From assembly GCA_018105865.1 (NCBI GenBank), contig CM030862.1, positions 4,980,062-5,044,061 on the forward strand: a stretch of 64,000 bases of DNA, given 5' to 3'. A program made the translations under genes and the position numbers. This DNA is from Metaphire vulgaris. Taxonomy: Eukaryota > Annelida > Clitellata > Crassiclitellata > Megascolecidae. A model generated the notes under the pieces. The model was not told the origin of the DNA. It ran no database searches and saw only the letters and a program-made list of their open reading frames with translations. Shown in pieces: positions 20,900 through 33,500 of the stretch; position 1 is the first letter of the stretch, and each line of letters begins with the position of its first letter.

Positions 20900-21250
20900 G
20901 CAGGTCTCAAGTCTTTTTGTCTTATGGTTGGAAAGCCTTTATACCAGTTTGACTGATCTAACCTTCATATAGAACAGTCAGCAATGGTGAACAGAAATAA
21001 CTAGCTGAACTTTCACTGCTGTGTGCATTTTAGAAATAGTCTAGTACTCGAACGGGCATAGGGTCTGGCACTGATTTCTGGTTGCAAGGCAAGCAGCAAC
21101 ATAGGTGGCTTACACAATTAATCTAGAGTAGGTAGGTTGGCATTACTTTCTCTAGACCCACATTTATATTTGAAGTTTAACACTGCTACCAATTTATTGA
21201 CGCCTAAGCGATGAACGGTTTCGTTGGTCGTTGGCTTCATGACTAGCTCT
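20900..21250. other. unassigned
   Basis: No open frame or repeat of known type seen. Confidence 0.3.
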
Positions 21251-21253
21251 CTG

Positions 21254-21325
21254 GATTGTCACCCATCCAAGTACTAGCCATGCTCAATGTTGCTTAACTT
21301 TGGCGTTCTGATGGGAATGGTCGCA
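21254..21325 (-). pseudogene. 5S rRNA-derived sequence (pseudogene or SINE3-like head)
   Basis: The plus strand CACCCATCCAAGTACTAGCC, then TGCTTAACTT at 21291, is the reverse complement of the conserved 5S rRNA region that includes the internal promoter (GCTTAAGCA / AGTACTTGGATGGG). About 70 nt are recognisable. It is diverged from functional 5S at several conserved bases, so it is a pseudogene or the head of a 5S-derived SINE. Confidence 0.6.
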
Positions 21326-21682
21326 TAACTCCAAGTAGGTCGAAGTTGTGTGCATTATCTTAGACATAAGCATCCTGTCCTTTTTCAAGTATTCAATTCT
21401 TTATCTCTTTCTTTGACTTATGCAAAACTGCTCTCTTGAACCTGTTTTGGCATCAGCCAAAACAGGTATTTTAAATCCTCAGGTATTTTCTCATTTTATT
21501 GGACACTGTCTGGCCTAGGCACAGCGCAATGAACTCACCTGCCTGAGCTCTCATCCATGCTCCTATGGATGCTGTATCAGTTGGTAGCCGCTGTTGTGAT
21601 GTATTTCGAAGGCCTAGGCCCTAAGGCCCTAGAAGAACAAAGGAACAGTCAGCTTTAAATTCTAGGAGACTTCAACATTCAC

Positions 21683-22543
21683 GTGGACTCTTCTGTGGAT
21701 CATAATGCAATCAAGTTCCAAGAAACGTTGTGCCAGTTTGGATTATTGCAGCACATTAATGAGCCTACACATATTAAAGGTCACACCCTTGACCTGGTTA
21801 TAACACGTGATGACTGTGACGTTAAAGACATCTGTGTTTATCCGCCGACAATTTCTGATCACGGTCTTGTTACCTTCAACTTACCGTATCTACTTTCAAA
21901 GCCAACTTATGCAGTTCGTCAATTACGTGGCTGGCGCTCGATAAACTTGGATTGCCTGCTGATCTCACTTGCTAACAGTCCTCTCTGTCAGGATCCGGTG
22001 ACATCTGACAACAAATCGGTAATGGAACTGTTCGGTTTATATATTGCTTCACTCTCCAAGATTGTGGATGAGTTACTACCGAAAAAGGCAGTGAGAGTCA
22101 GGCATCGGCCACTAACACCCTGGTTTGACAATGAATGTTGTCGTCTTCATCGGGAAGCTCGTCGCCTTGAGAGACGTTATCGGCAAACCTTGAATGCTGA
22201 TGATCGCTGTGAATGGATTATATCTATCAGAAATCTTCATAAAAGCTACCATCACAAAGAATCGCAGTACAGGGAAAATCTTGTGCATCAGCACATGGGC
22301 CATCCACGTAAACTCTGGTCAACATTGTCCTCCATACTCGGCAGGCAGCCAAATGCCTCTGAGCCACCAAGTTTCATGGCTGTCAATTATCAAGATGAAA
22401 TGTTGGTGAAAAAATTAGATCGAGTGCGTGCTGACACTGCTGGAATGCCACAACCAAGCTTCTTGTCTACAAGTTCCAAGTTTGAAAAATTCAATGAAGT
22501 GACAGAATTGGAACTTAGGAGAGTCATAAAAAACTCTAGCTAA
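21683..22543 (+). pseudogene. LINE endonuclease C-terminal part and linker
   Basis: A 286-codon frame: FGLLQHINEPTHIKGHTLDL, ITRDDCDVKDI, TISDHGLVTFNLPY with the SDH catalytic motif, then the linker RPLTPWFDNECCRLHREARR, YRQTLNADDR, HPRKLWSTLSSILG. The stop at 22541 interrupts what should continue to the RT. The N-terminal endonuclease half is missing. Confidence 0.75.
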
Positions 22544-22563
22544 AATCATCTGAACTGGATCCT

Positions 22564-23685
22564 TTGCCACCATTCATTCTTGTTGAGGTTTTAGATGAGC
22601 TAATTCCATTCCTCTTACTCATGATCAACAGCTCTTTGAGGGAGGGCTGTCTTCCTGACTCCCAAAAACGAGCCATTGTGCTGCCTGTCATTAAGAAGCC
22701 TGGTCTTGATCCTAGTGAACCTCTCAACTTTCGACCCATTTCCAACCTTTCTTTTCTCTCAAAAACCATTGAAAGACTTATTTTATCACAAATTTTACGC
22801 TATCCGAATACTGAAAACCTTCTTCCATCCACACAATCTGGTTTTAGACGGTTTCACTCAACTGAAACGACTCTTCTTAGAATTCTGTCTGATGTCTACT
22901 CTGCCACTGACTCGTCTGAACTTACATTGCTTGCCTGTTTTGATGTCTCAGGCGCCTTTGATACGGTTGAGCATGATATATTGTTGAAACATCTCAAACT
23001 CTCATTTGTGATTTCTGATCAAGCTCTTCTGCGGTTTACATCCTATCTCTCTAACCGTTCTCAAATGATTGTTATGGAGCATTCCCGCTCAAACTGGTTT
23101 CATGTTCCTTTTGGTGTTCCCCAAGGTTTGGTGCTTGGTCCTCTGCTGTACATACTCTATACTGCTGACCTTTCCTCTTTAATTAGCTTGTTTGGCTTCA
23201 CTGTACACCTCTATGCTGATGACATTCAAATTTATCGACAATGCCCTCACTCTTCTTATACTGAGCTCACTCAATCAGTAGACAATGTAATTCCAACTCT
23301 TCGGGATTGGATGTTTTCCAATAGACTTCGACTGAACCCTGGTAAAACTCAACTTATCTGGCTTGGTACTAAACATCTGTACTCAAAAATTGATTATGAC
23401 TTACTGAACTCTCTCTTTCCTAATCTAACAGCACGTCTTGTCTATCAAGCAAGAAGATCAGATCATGTGACACCGCTTCTTTATGAAGTTCACTGGCTTC
23501 GTATTCCACAGCGGATTGAGTACAAATTGGCGATCCTTGCTTATCGGTGTCTTCATGGTCTGGCGCCATCGTATCTGTCAGCTGGTTTCTGCAAGACTTC
23601 TGACATCAACTCGCCAACGACGATTGCGATCTGCGTCCAGTCTTACTCTCGTTGTTCCGTCTACACGCCACGTTACCATTGGTGA
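22564..23685 (+). pseudogene. LINE reverse transcriptase with thumb deletion
   Basis: A 373-codon frame with the RT in order: VIKKPGLDPSEPLNFRPISN, HSTETTLLRILSDV, CFDVSGAFDTVEHDILLKHL (motif A), PFGVPQGLVLGPLLYILYTA, HLYADDIQIYRQCP (catalytic), NPGKTQLIWLGTKHL. Immediately after this it jumps to LTARLVYQARRSDHVTPLL and HWLRIPQRIEYKLAILAYRC, skipping roughly 100 residues normally present. The frame is kept across the deletion and is lost again near 23600, the tail continuing in another frame to 23782. Confidence 0.8.
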
Positions 23686-23894
23686 CCGCATGTTTCCGGT
23701 AGCGGCTGCCAAAGTTTGGAATAGCCTGCCATCATCAACAACTTTGGCAAAGACACTAGAAGCATTCAAACGTGAAACTTAAAACTGCTCTCTTTGTTCG
23801 TAGTTATCCAGAACATTTATCATTGTAGGATATACTGTTTGTTTTTTTAGTTGTAAGGTGTCCTAGTAGTACTTGTACGATATGCCACCATAAT

Positions 23895-23903
23895 CAGTTC
23901 ATG

Positions 23904-23943
<40 letters not shown>
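23895..23943. repeat. (ATT)n microsatellite / LINE tail
   Basis: About sixteen ATT units at the junction of two LINE fragments. Confidence 0.9.
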
Positions 23944-23944
<1 letters not shown>

Positions 23945-24661
23945 TAACTTTCTCAAATTGTATCAAAAACCTTGGTATTTACTTTGACAGTAACTTGACC
24001 TTCAAGGAGCATTTTGCTAGACTCTCTCGATCCTGCTTTTACCAACTTAGGCAAATTAGGGTTATTCATTCTTCGCTTTCTTTATCTGCAGCCAAATCTT
24101 TGGTTCATGCTTTTGTGGCTAGTAGGCTAGACTATTGCAATTCTCTTTATCTTGGCCTGCCCAAAAGCCTGCTTTCCACTCTGCAATCTGTCCTAAATGC
24201 TGTGGCTCGTCTTGTGGCTAAAGCTCCTCGCTACTCTAGCATCTCAGACTTTATGCTTAACACCCTCCACTGGCTTCCAATTTCTGACCGCATTAAATTA
24301 AAAAAAGTAATTATTGTTTCTGCCGCACTTCGAGGTCAGGCACCATCTTACATTACTGAGCTTTTCAAATCACCCTCTTCTGCTGCTCATCGCCTGCTCT
24401 GCTCCACTGATCAGAAGAATGTTTATGTCCCCAGATCACGCACTGCTGCACTGCTCTTACCCAGCGTCGGGCTTTTGCAGTGACTGGACCCTCCGTATGG
24501 AATGCCTTAAACCCATCCATTCGGGAATCACTTCTTACTCCCTCACTCTGCTCAATGCGAAAGCTAAAGTCTCATTACTTTACCCGGCGACTCCAATGCT
24601 AGGAGTGCCTCTGAGTAGAAATAGAAGAGGCGCTATACAAATGTCACATTACATTACATTA
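23944..24661 (+). pseudogene. L2/CR1-type LINE 3' region with (CATTA)n tail
   Basis: From LGIYFDSNLTFKEHFARLSR through RLDYCNSLYLGLPKSLLSTL, LQSVLNAVARLV and LNTLHWLPISDRIKLK in one 162-codon frame (23995-24483), then in a second frame to the tail. It ends in a short CATTA repeat at 24643-24661. This is a different family from the 5.5 kb copies and supplies a thumb region like that deleted from the element just upstream. Confidence 0.7.
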
Positions 24662-24743
24662 CCCATAACTTGGTATAGGAAGACCGGAGCAAACACTCAG
24701 AAGGACCCATGCTACTGATTGATTGTGAGGATTGCTCGAGCAT

Positions 24744-25270
24744 CGGTCCACGACAACTGGGTACCGCCGATTGGGCCCCGGACAACTGGGCCCGCCAACT
24801 GGGTAACGGGACATCTGGGTAACGGGACATCTGGGTAACGGGACATCTGGGTAACGGGACATCTGGGCCCCGTACAATAGAGAAAGAGAGAATGGTGTTG
24901 ATGAATGGAATTGGCAACGACTACTTTGGTTTGCCTGTTTTATACTTTAACATCATAAATGCCTGCAGGGGTATGGTACCGTGAAGGCTCAGTTCTTCTT
25001 AAGTCCATATAAGCCTGTAGTAACTATAGGTTGTATTTACGATCAAAGAAACAGCACCTCCTCCCATTAAGAATTTGTACTCAATTTGTAGCTGATGACA
25101 GGCTAAAAGAAGACCATCCGAAGTTTTACAACAACCCTCATTTATTATTAGGCCTAAGTCGAGTTCGATAGTGCGGGGCCCAGATGTCCCATTACCCAGA
25201 TGTCCCGTTACCCAGTTGGCGGGCCCAGTTGTCCGGGGCCCAATCGGCGTTACCCAGTTGTCCTGACCCG
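24744..25270. mobile_element. Mutator-like MITE, 527 bp, 9-bp TSD CTCGAGCAT
   Basis: Inverted repeats of over 100 bp: left CGGTCCACGACAACTGGGTA, right in reverse CGGGTCAGGACAACTGGGTA, continuing CGCCGATTGGGCCCC and CGGGACATCTGGGTAA. The 9-bp duplication CTCGAGCAT is at 24735-24743 and 25271-25279. The left arm contains four tandem 17-bp units built on GGTAACGGGACATCTG; the right arm contains two. The interior is AT-rich and non-coding. Long TIRs plus a 9-bp TSD fit Mutator-like elements. Confidence 0.75.
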
Positions 25271-25279
25271 CTCGAGCAT

Positions 25280-25958
25280 ACAGTTCTGGCTGATATCGCT
25301 ATGTGGGGTAATTTTCCACAAGGTGTATACTTTGTCATTGCAATTATTTCTGACGTCTATACTCGCAACTGGTTTCTGCGTTTGTTCTGTCCAGACTAGA
25401 CTATTGTAATTCCGTTCTTGCCAGCCTTCCAAAGTCTACACTGGCCAACCTGCAGCGCGTACAAAATGCTGCTGCACGTCTGGTGCTGGACCTAAAACCT
25501 CGAGACCACGTCACTCCGGCGCTTTGTGAACTTGGCTTCCAGTCCAGTCATGGATACAACACAAACTATGCACGCTGATGTTCTGTGCACAGAATGGTCT
25601 TTGTCCGACCTATCTGGCCGATCTGCTCCAGCCAACATCAACCGCCATTGGTAGACCAGGCCTACGATCAGCCTCTACCAGTCAATACCAGAAACCTCGT
25701 CTTCGGACAGTCATGGGGCCACGAGCCTTCTCGTACGCTGGACCCCATGCCTGGAACACCCTTCCACCAGCGCTACGGAACATAAAGTCGCCCGTCGCTT
25801 TCCGTAAACATTTGAAGACACATCTGTTTAATTGTGCTTATAATAATTGACATAATTGACATTAATTGTAATGCGCTTGCTAACATTGATTGATTAGGCG
25901 CAATATAAATAGCTCATTAGATTACATTACATTACATTACATTACATTACATTACTCT
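25280..25958 (+). pseudogene. L2/CR1-type LINE 3' region with (ATTAC)n tail
   Basis: Plus-strand reading across frameshifts gives SRLDYCNSVLASLPKSTLAN, LQRVQNAAARLVLDLKPRDH, RAFSYAGPHAWNTLPPALRN and FRKHLKTHLFNCAYNN to a stop near 25848. Seven ATTAC units follow at 25921-25955. It starts at the MITE junction, suggesting the MITE landed in or beside it. Confidence 0.7.
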
Positions 25959-25959
25959 A

Positions 25960-27369
25960 TATGTCATGAATATAAGTCACTCAATACACTTAAAATCAAT
26001 ACGCCACTTGCAGAATAAAGGTGCAATAAGAATATGCACTATAAATTTGCCATTATATTGCATTATAATGAACAGGCTGGACTTTCAGAATAGAGCTGAA
26101 AGTGGCATAGTATTTAAAAATTTGTGATACAGAATTAAATTGGGTTATTCCAGGTCAACTAGACAAGGGCTCCCCAGGTCGCCATTTTAGGATTTGATTA
26201 AATTTGCCTTCCCATTACACGTTAATGTGAAATTTTCTTTGCTTTAAAATAAAGTAATGAAAAGAAATTGAATACCTGTAGATATTATGCTGTCATGATT
26301 GTAATTTTAGCTGCAGAGGCTTATGGTGAGAACTGTTATGATTTAAAAATTCTGGTTCAACTCTTAGCCGCCTTAGCATTAATCCTGAGTAATTATTGGG
26401 CCAGAAAACAATGCAAAAAGTTTTAACCATGAGTTTTACATGAATAATAATAATAATAATTATGCACTTCTATAGCACCATTTCTAATACCCAAGGTATC
26501 AATCGATGGTACTTCAAAATCAATCCGCAAAAGATCCAGGTCATTCCAGAATGACCTTGAACAAAATATGTATTTGCAGTTCGTAATTTAGCATTTTAGC
26601 ATTGACCAAAAAGGAAATATTTGGCAATGGGGCAACATAAGCAAATTCAAACAGGAAATTAGCATCTTGTTAATAAATATTTACCCATTTATATGTCAAT
26701 ATAAATAGAAAGAACAGAGTATGTGGTGGTTATCAGTTGAATTTTCAATAAAAACTTGCAAACTTTATCAAAGACAGATTTTGAACTTTAATTTTTTTAT
26801 AAAAAAGTTAAACTTTCAAAAATGGTATTAGAAAGACTTAAAATCTTAATTCAATTTGAGGTTCTATAGTTCCTTGTCTTTAGAACAGATTTACTGACTT
26901 AATCTGAATTTTTGACTCTTTTAGTTCATTGGGTAAAGTTGCAAGATTTGTAAGGTTTGTGGATTGAGTCCTTTTGTGAAGTTTAAAATGAATTTACATT
27001 TGGCAGATGAAGAAACAAGGTCATAATTTGTTAATGTAAATATGATCATAAATCTGATTAATTTACTTATCTGTTAGTGATTGTAGCAAGTTACTAATTT
27101 GTTGAGTTTTATTGAGTTAAAAACCTAAATTTCTATGGCATTTTAAAACCCAGGGCTTTAGTGTTTTATTTTCAGGAACCACGGCACTCCATTTGACTAA
27201 ACTATTTAGGCTATTTTAATCTTTTTGCATTTGACACAGATTTGAAGGGTACCCATGAACATAAATTTATGTATCAACTTTATTTAATATAACTTTTTGT
27301 ATAAATTGTTTTCTTTATTAATTTTTATGTGTCCTAGTTATTAATCCTGTAAACTGACTAATTCCTGAA
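25960..27369. other. upstream region of the CHCHD1-like gene
   Basis: Mostly unique AT-rich sequence. One LINE 3' scrap is visible at about 26446-26570: an ATA-type repeat, then CACTTCTATAGCACC as in minus-strand LINE tails. No TATA box or CpG-rich promoter could be assigned. The last 100 bases before the ATG are strongly AT-rich. Confidence 0.4.
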
Positions 27370-27517
27370 ATGCCTCGCTTGACTGAAGCTCTTCATCATA
27401 GGATACACTTTGATCCCATGAAGAAATTCACCAATTATCGTTCACTATATCCTTATAAACAGGTTTTACCGGCAATCCTTGGCAATGGAGTTTCTGGAAG
27501 AAGAGATAATAAAAAAA
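27370..27517 (+). CDS. CHCHD1: CHCHD1-like exon 1
   Basis: The 49 codons plus one base begin MPRLTEALHHRIHFDP and end VSGRRDNKK, then the donor A/GTAAGAG (phase 1). The NxVSGRRxxK stretch aligns with the family's NRVGERRREK just before the CHCH domain. Confidence 0.85.
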
Positions 27518-30500
27518 GTAAGAGTAAAGAGTCTAATACCGGTAAATAATTTCTTCAGAGTATCAGAAAAATCATTTATAAAGAAAACCAAACAATTTTT
27601 TAACTTAGTACTACAAGATGTTAGCTAATGCTGTTGTAGCAGTCCGTGTTTGTTAATCTGACGTTAAGAAGTCATTTGCATATTCGTATACTATACTATA
27701 TTTATGTAATGTAGCAGAATATTTGTATGTGCCTCTTCTGAAGAATCGCTCAGAAGCACTCATGCTGCAATTACTGCATATTGATAAAGAGAAAAGTTTC
27801 AAGTCGTTTCAAAAAGAGGGCCATAAAATCAATGGTTGCTAAATTATGTATACTGGGGTCAAGAGCATTCCAGGGGATAGGGCCAATTGATTCAAAACCT
27901 CGTTTCAGGAATAAGGAGGTTCTAGTTTTGGGCACTATATAAATACATATAAATAGGCCAGTGTCCATATATACCAGTGATGCGCAACCTGCGGCCATTT
28001 GGCCACATGCGGCCGTGTGTAACAACTTGTGCGGCCATGCACATGTATTTTAAAATGTATGTGATGGTGGCCGTTGGCATAGGCAGGAAATAGTGGAATC
28101 TTATTCTATGAAAGAACAAGGACTGCTCCTTGCTAAACCCTTCCTAACATCCCTGGCTTTTCTGGTGGATTTGCTAACCAATCTCAGCTATCTTAATCAA
28201 AGTTTGAAAGGCAAAGTGACAACAGTTTGCCTCATGCATAGAAAAGTTAAAGACTTCCTTGACAAATGTTGTCTCCTCAAATTATGCAGGAGCGTAATTT
28301 CTGCCACTTTCCACAACTTACAGCTCTGATTTACATTAAAGACATACAAGCAGATGAAATTCCAGCCATCCACTATCCTAGTGTTTTCGATGGGCTGTTG
28401 CAGAAATTCACCGCCCGTTTCCTAGATTTTGAGAAGATTTCAACAACATCAAGTACGGTAGTCTTAAGCTTCTCCTCATCTGATAGAGACAAAGTGTGCG
28501 CCATTTCATCTTCAAATGGAACTGGTTGAGTTGAAGAGTGATGAGCAGCTTGTGAAGAAGTTTGCTGATGAGAACGATCCACTGTACGTGAAAGGCAGCA
28601 ATGGAATACCCAAAACTGCAAGAACTGGCCAGAAGCATTCTTGTTCTTTTTGGAAGCAAGTGTGCAAAACAGCGTTTTCTAGAATTAAATATTTGAAGAG
28701 CAAGTACCGAACCAGATTGGTAGGCAGCAATCTGGAGTTGGGAATAAGGCTGATGGTCTCCAGCGAGTTTCCTGATTTCGCAAATCTGTCTGCAAGCACG
28801 CAAGACCAAGGCAGCCATTAACGACTCCCAATGATGACGATTTTCTGCAAACTGCTGGAGACATTTCAGCTAAATTTTAAAAGGTTTTTATCTTTTTGAT
28901 GTTACTAGTTACAACAACATACAGTCAGTAGGTGGCGCCGCGTGTGGCTGCCAAGAAACTCCGATCGTGCGATTTAATGTTATTTTTCGGACTATTCTAT
29001 TATTAGGCTTCTTGTGATGGTCCATATTTCGTATAGTTCAACAGTAAATTCGATACTAGCGTCAGTTTGATCATAATTTGAGTGTTTACGGCGAAATTTA
29101 GCATAAACGGAATGATCTCTATATCAACACCGTTATGATTTTGAATTTCACCGTTGATCAATATGGCTGCCGTCTGATTGTGTTCCTCGCTCCGTTTCTC
29201 GACTAGACTACTGAGTAGAGATTATGGGAACATTACGCTATTCATCGATAGAGCTGCTGGCTTGTTCTAACTTCTAACGGTGATCGTCCTGCACCTTGTG
29301 TTGTTGATTTACTGTCCGAAATCAGGATTCTCAGACTCTGTGAGACCCAGCGTCGAGTTCGTCGCTACCGTGGAACGAGATCAGGCCGGAGACGTTTCCG
29401 TCTGAAGTTGGTGCCGATTGAGAATGGTGCGTTTATCTACGCCTACTTCAACAGGGTTAGAACTATTCCTATCGTGGATTTAAATCGTCGTCCTCACACT
29501 GAAAAGTCAACACCAATCAGTTTCCAACGACCTGGGCTGGTGTATCCGTGACTCCAGTGCCATGCTGATCATTCAGAGCGCCGGATTAGGGGCGGACTAC
29601 TGAACATTCGTTCTATCAACAATAAAACTGATAACGTTCCAGACCTATTCGAGGAGCATCGCCTCAATTTTCTTATTTTTACTGAATCCTGGCATGAGAA
29701 TGCCAACAGTGTTGCCATTAAAAGACTCCGTGGCATGGGCCTTAATGTTATTGAAGCGGCTCGTGCCATACCGTGCGGGACACGACTAGACAACGCTCAT
29801 TTTACCAATCATGGAGGCATCGCTATAGTCTCGAAACCAGGCATCAATGTTGCCAAGATGGATACAAAGTTAAGACCAAAAACGTTTGAACATTTATGCT
29901 GTAGAATTTCTGGTGGGTCCACGCCATTTCTACTGGTCGCTATCTACAGACCAGGCTCGGAGCGTGTTAGCGATCAATTCTTCAATGAATTCGCTACTCT
30001 TCTGGAATCGCTAGCCACTTTCAACAGCTCGATAATCGTTGCAGGTGACGTGAATATTCACCTCGAGAGACCCTCTGATTCAGATAGCAAGAAATTTCAC
30101 CAACTTACGGATGCGTTCGGGCTGCGTCAACTTGTCAGAGAGCCGACGCACGACCATGGCGGACTGCTGGATGTCATCTTATCATCCGCCGACGATTGTC
30201 CGGATGATATCACGGTGTCGGAGTCAGGCCTGTCAGATCATAAGATGATTCATTGGTCGATCAGTCTACACTAAAATACTTCGTAGGAGTTGGAAGTGCT
30301 TCGACTCGGAGCAGTTTAAAATTAGGCTCGAGGCATCACCGCTCTGCCAACCTTTCGACTCCTGCAGAAATGCGACTGATCTTGCCGAATGCTACTCCTC
30401 TGAAATAACGAAAATTCTGGACGCCTTGGCGCCAGTGACTGAGATGTCGGTGCACACCCGACCACACCGGCCATTCTACGATGTCGATTGTAGACAGGCA

Positions 30501-33500
30501 CGACGAGAAACGCAACGCCTTGAGAGGTCTTTCCGGAGGCTCAGAGGGTCGGATGGAGAGCCAGCAGCTCATTGTGCTTGGCGCTCTGCTCTCAAGTCTA
30601 GTAGGCATCTGGTGAGGCAGAAGGGTAGGAAATACTGGTGCGGAGCTTTAGACTCTGCTAAAGGAGACACTGGGCAGACCTGGAAGCATTTGAATACGCT
30701 GTTGGGAAACAGCGATAAAAGCCCACGTCCGCCTTCCTGTTTCACAGCTGACGACTACCACCAGTTTTTGGATAATAAAATCAATGGCATAAGAGAAAGA
30801 ACGTCTAAAGCTGGTCCTGCCTCGTTCATGGTGCATTCAGGATCTGGTCTAGTGTCGTTCGCTTCTCCTTCAGAAACCGATGTCATTTCGATTGTAAGGT
30901 CATTACCTTGCAAACAATGTCAAGCGGATCCACTGCCTATGTGGCTCCTCAAAGAGTCTATTGAGACGCTCGCTCCGTTTCTCACGGCTCTTCTGTCGAC
31001 GTCTTTGAATAATGGTGAATTTCCATCGTCTTGGAAACATGCGGTCGTATACCCGCACCTTAAGGGGCCAAGTCTGAATCAAGATGAAATAAGCAACTAT
31101 TGACCAGTCTCTAATCTTCCCTTCTTGTCAAAGCTGCTGGAGAGAGTGGTCAATAACCAACTTGTAAACTACTTGACGTCAAATGGTCTAATGCCTAAAG
31201 ATCAGTCGGCCTATTGGAAGGGCCACTCTACGGAAACAGCGGTATTGCGTATTTACAATGATATTGTTGATGCGATCGCTAATGGTCAGTTAGCCCTTCT
31301 TTGCCTCCTAGACCTCTCTGCGGCTTTTGATACAGTAGACCATGACATTCTCGTTCGTCGCCTTGAACTTACCTAGGGCTTAAATGGAGTTGTGCTATCC
31401 TGGATTCGAGACTACCTGACAGCTAGATCTCAATCGGTTTGCTGGAATGGTCGCACGTCCGACTCGCGCTGTGTTCTCAGTGGGGTGCCGCAAGGATCAG
31501 TACTAGGCCCACTACTGTTCATCCTATATGTGGCAGATATAGGGCGAATCATCAAATCGTGTGGGCTTACTTCACACGCTTATGCCGATGACGTTCAGGT
31601 CTACTCCTCGTGTAATCCATCTGACGTCAAACGACTACGGTCCTCTATCACGGACTGTATTTCCTCGATCGAACAGTGGGCGGATGAAAATCGGTTATCC
31701 TTGAATCCAGCAAAGACTGAGTTCCTCTGGTTAAGTACACCTAGAAGGAAACATCTCATACCACGAAATCCGTTTTCAATTGAAGATGTAGACATTGTTC
31801 TTTGTACTGAACTGCGTCTTCTAGGAGTTCTTTTGGATGAGTCACTTTCGTTTGTCAGTCACTTAAACAATGTGACTCGCACCTGTTACTATCAGTTACG
31901 CAGGATCCGGGAGATTCGCCGCTACCTGCCATTACCGGACGTGATTAAACTGGTTCGATCCCTCATTCTATCACGAGTGGATTTTGTAACAGTATCTTAC
32001 TCAGGCTTCATGGAGATGTCAGAGAAATGGCCTTCCACAGGGCTCAGTTTTAGCTCCTATATTATTCAATCTGTATCTAAATGATATACCTGACACAGTT
32101 AGCAGGAAATACGAAAACGCGACGACATCGCCTTGCTGTTCAAGCCCAGACATTCAAGGAACTTGAAGAACAGCTAACTATCGACAACAGCGGATCTCAG
32201 ACTACTGCAAAAATGGCGGCTTAAACCAAACGCCAATAAAACTGTGTCGAGTGTATTTCATTTTGAACAACAGAAAAGCAAAATACGAGCTAAAAATTCA
32301 TTTGGATGGGAAACAATTGAAACACCCATTCCCTGTATATCTTGGCGTTACTCTTGATCGAACTTTAAGCTTTCAAAACACATCTTTCAAAGTTGGCCGG
32401 CAAAGTCAGAACCCGACAAACCTCCTGTCAAAATTAGCCGGTTCCTCCTGGGGAGCAAACGCCGCTACTCTGAGACAGTCTGCACTTTCACTTTGCTATT
32501 CAGCCGCGGAATACTGCTGTCCTGCCTGGTATCGCTCCTTCGCACACAAAGGGTGGACACGTGCACTCAGCCATGAGACTTGTCTCCGAACCCTGAGTCA
32601 ATGGCTGCCAGTTCTGTCAAATATCCAACCACCATACTTACGACGGGAAGCTGCAGTGGACAGATTTCTATCAAAGATAGCAGACCGTGAGGACCTGCCA
32701 CTCTTCGAGGACCTGTCCAACCCTCCTAATCACCGATTGAAATCACGCCATCCTCTGCAGCTTAACAAGGTTCCTCAGATGTCGATAGACAGTGGAGACT
32801 TGACTGGGAGTCGCTCAGGTGATCAACTGCCAATTGGTCGAAGATCCCGCTATCCGACAACCAGGCTTTGACACGCTGCCTCGTCACCTGTGGTGTCTGT
32901 TAAACCGTTTTCGAACTGGACAGGGACACTGCAATTACTGTCATCAGAAATGGGGATTAACTGACTCGAACCTGTGCCCCTGCGGTGTCATTCAAACAAT
33001 GTCGCACCTAGCTGACTCTTGCCCTATAACAAGGCTAGAGGACGGTGGATTACAAACTTTACACACAGCTGATAATGTCGCAATCAAATGGCTGACATCA
33101 TTTAGCACATTAAGCATTCGATAATAATAATAATACTCAGGCTTCCTGTCAGCCAGCTAAACCGTCTTCAGATGGTGCTAAATGTTTCAGCACGTCTGAT
33201 CTTTGGTGCTAGGTGGAATGAGCATATGACACCTCTATTACGAGACAAACTTCACTGGCTCCGGATTCCAGAGCGTATAGCCTTTAAACGTTGCTGGTTT
33301 ACATTTAGGACGTTAAATGACCCTTTCTGCCCCGAGTACTTAACGGCTCTTGTCTGTAAGCCTAAGTCGTCTGATCGGCGCTCACAGCTTCGATCAAGCA
33401 GCCGCTCTCAATTGGTGGTTCCACCTCCGTCTACGACAGCAAAATTTGGGGATCGGTCTGTTTCGAGGGGCAACCCTTTGCTTTGGAACTCATTGCCGGC

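Larger units (their letters stand above)
21655..23790 (+). mobile_element. L2/CR1-type LINE (second family), 5'-truncated
   Basis: Starts inside the endonuclease (GDFNIHVDSS) and runs through linker, RT and C-terminal tail on the plus strand, to a non-coding end and (ATT)n. One stop near 22541 splits endonuclease from RT, and an in-frame internal deletion removes the RT thumb at about 23395. Confidence 0.75.

Noticed and set aside
24654..24917. Frames with repeated CPVTQMSRYPD-like peptides
   Set aside because: They are translations of the 17-bp tandem units in the Mutator-like terminal repeat, not a protein.
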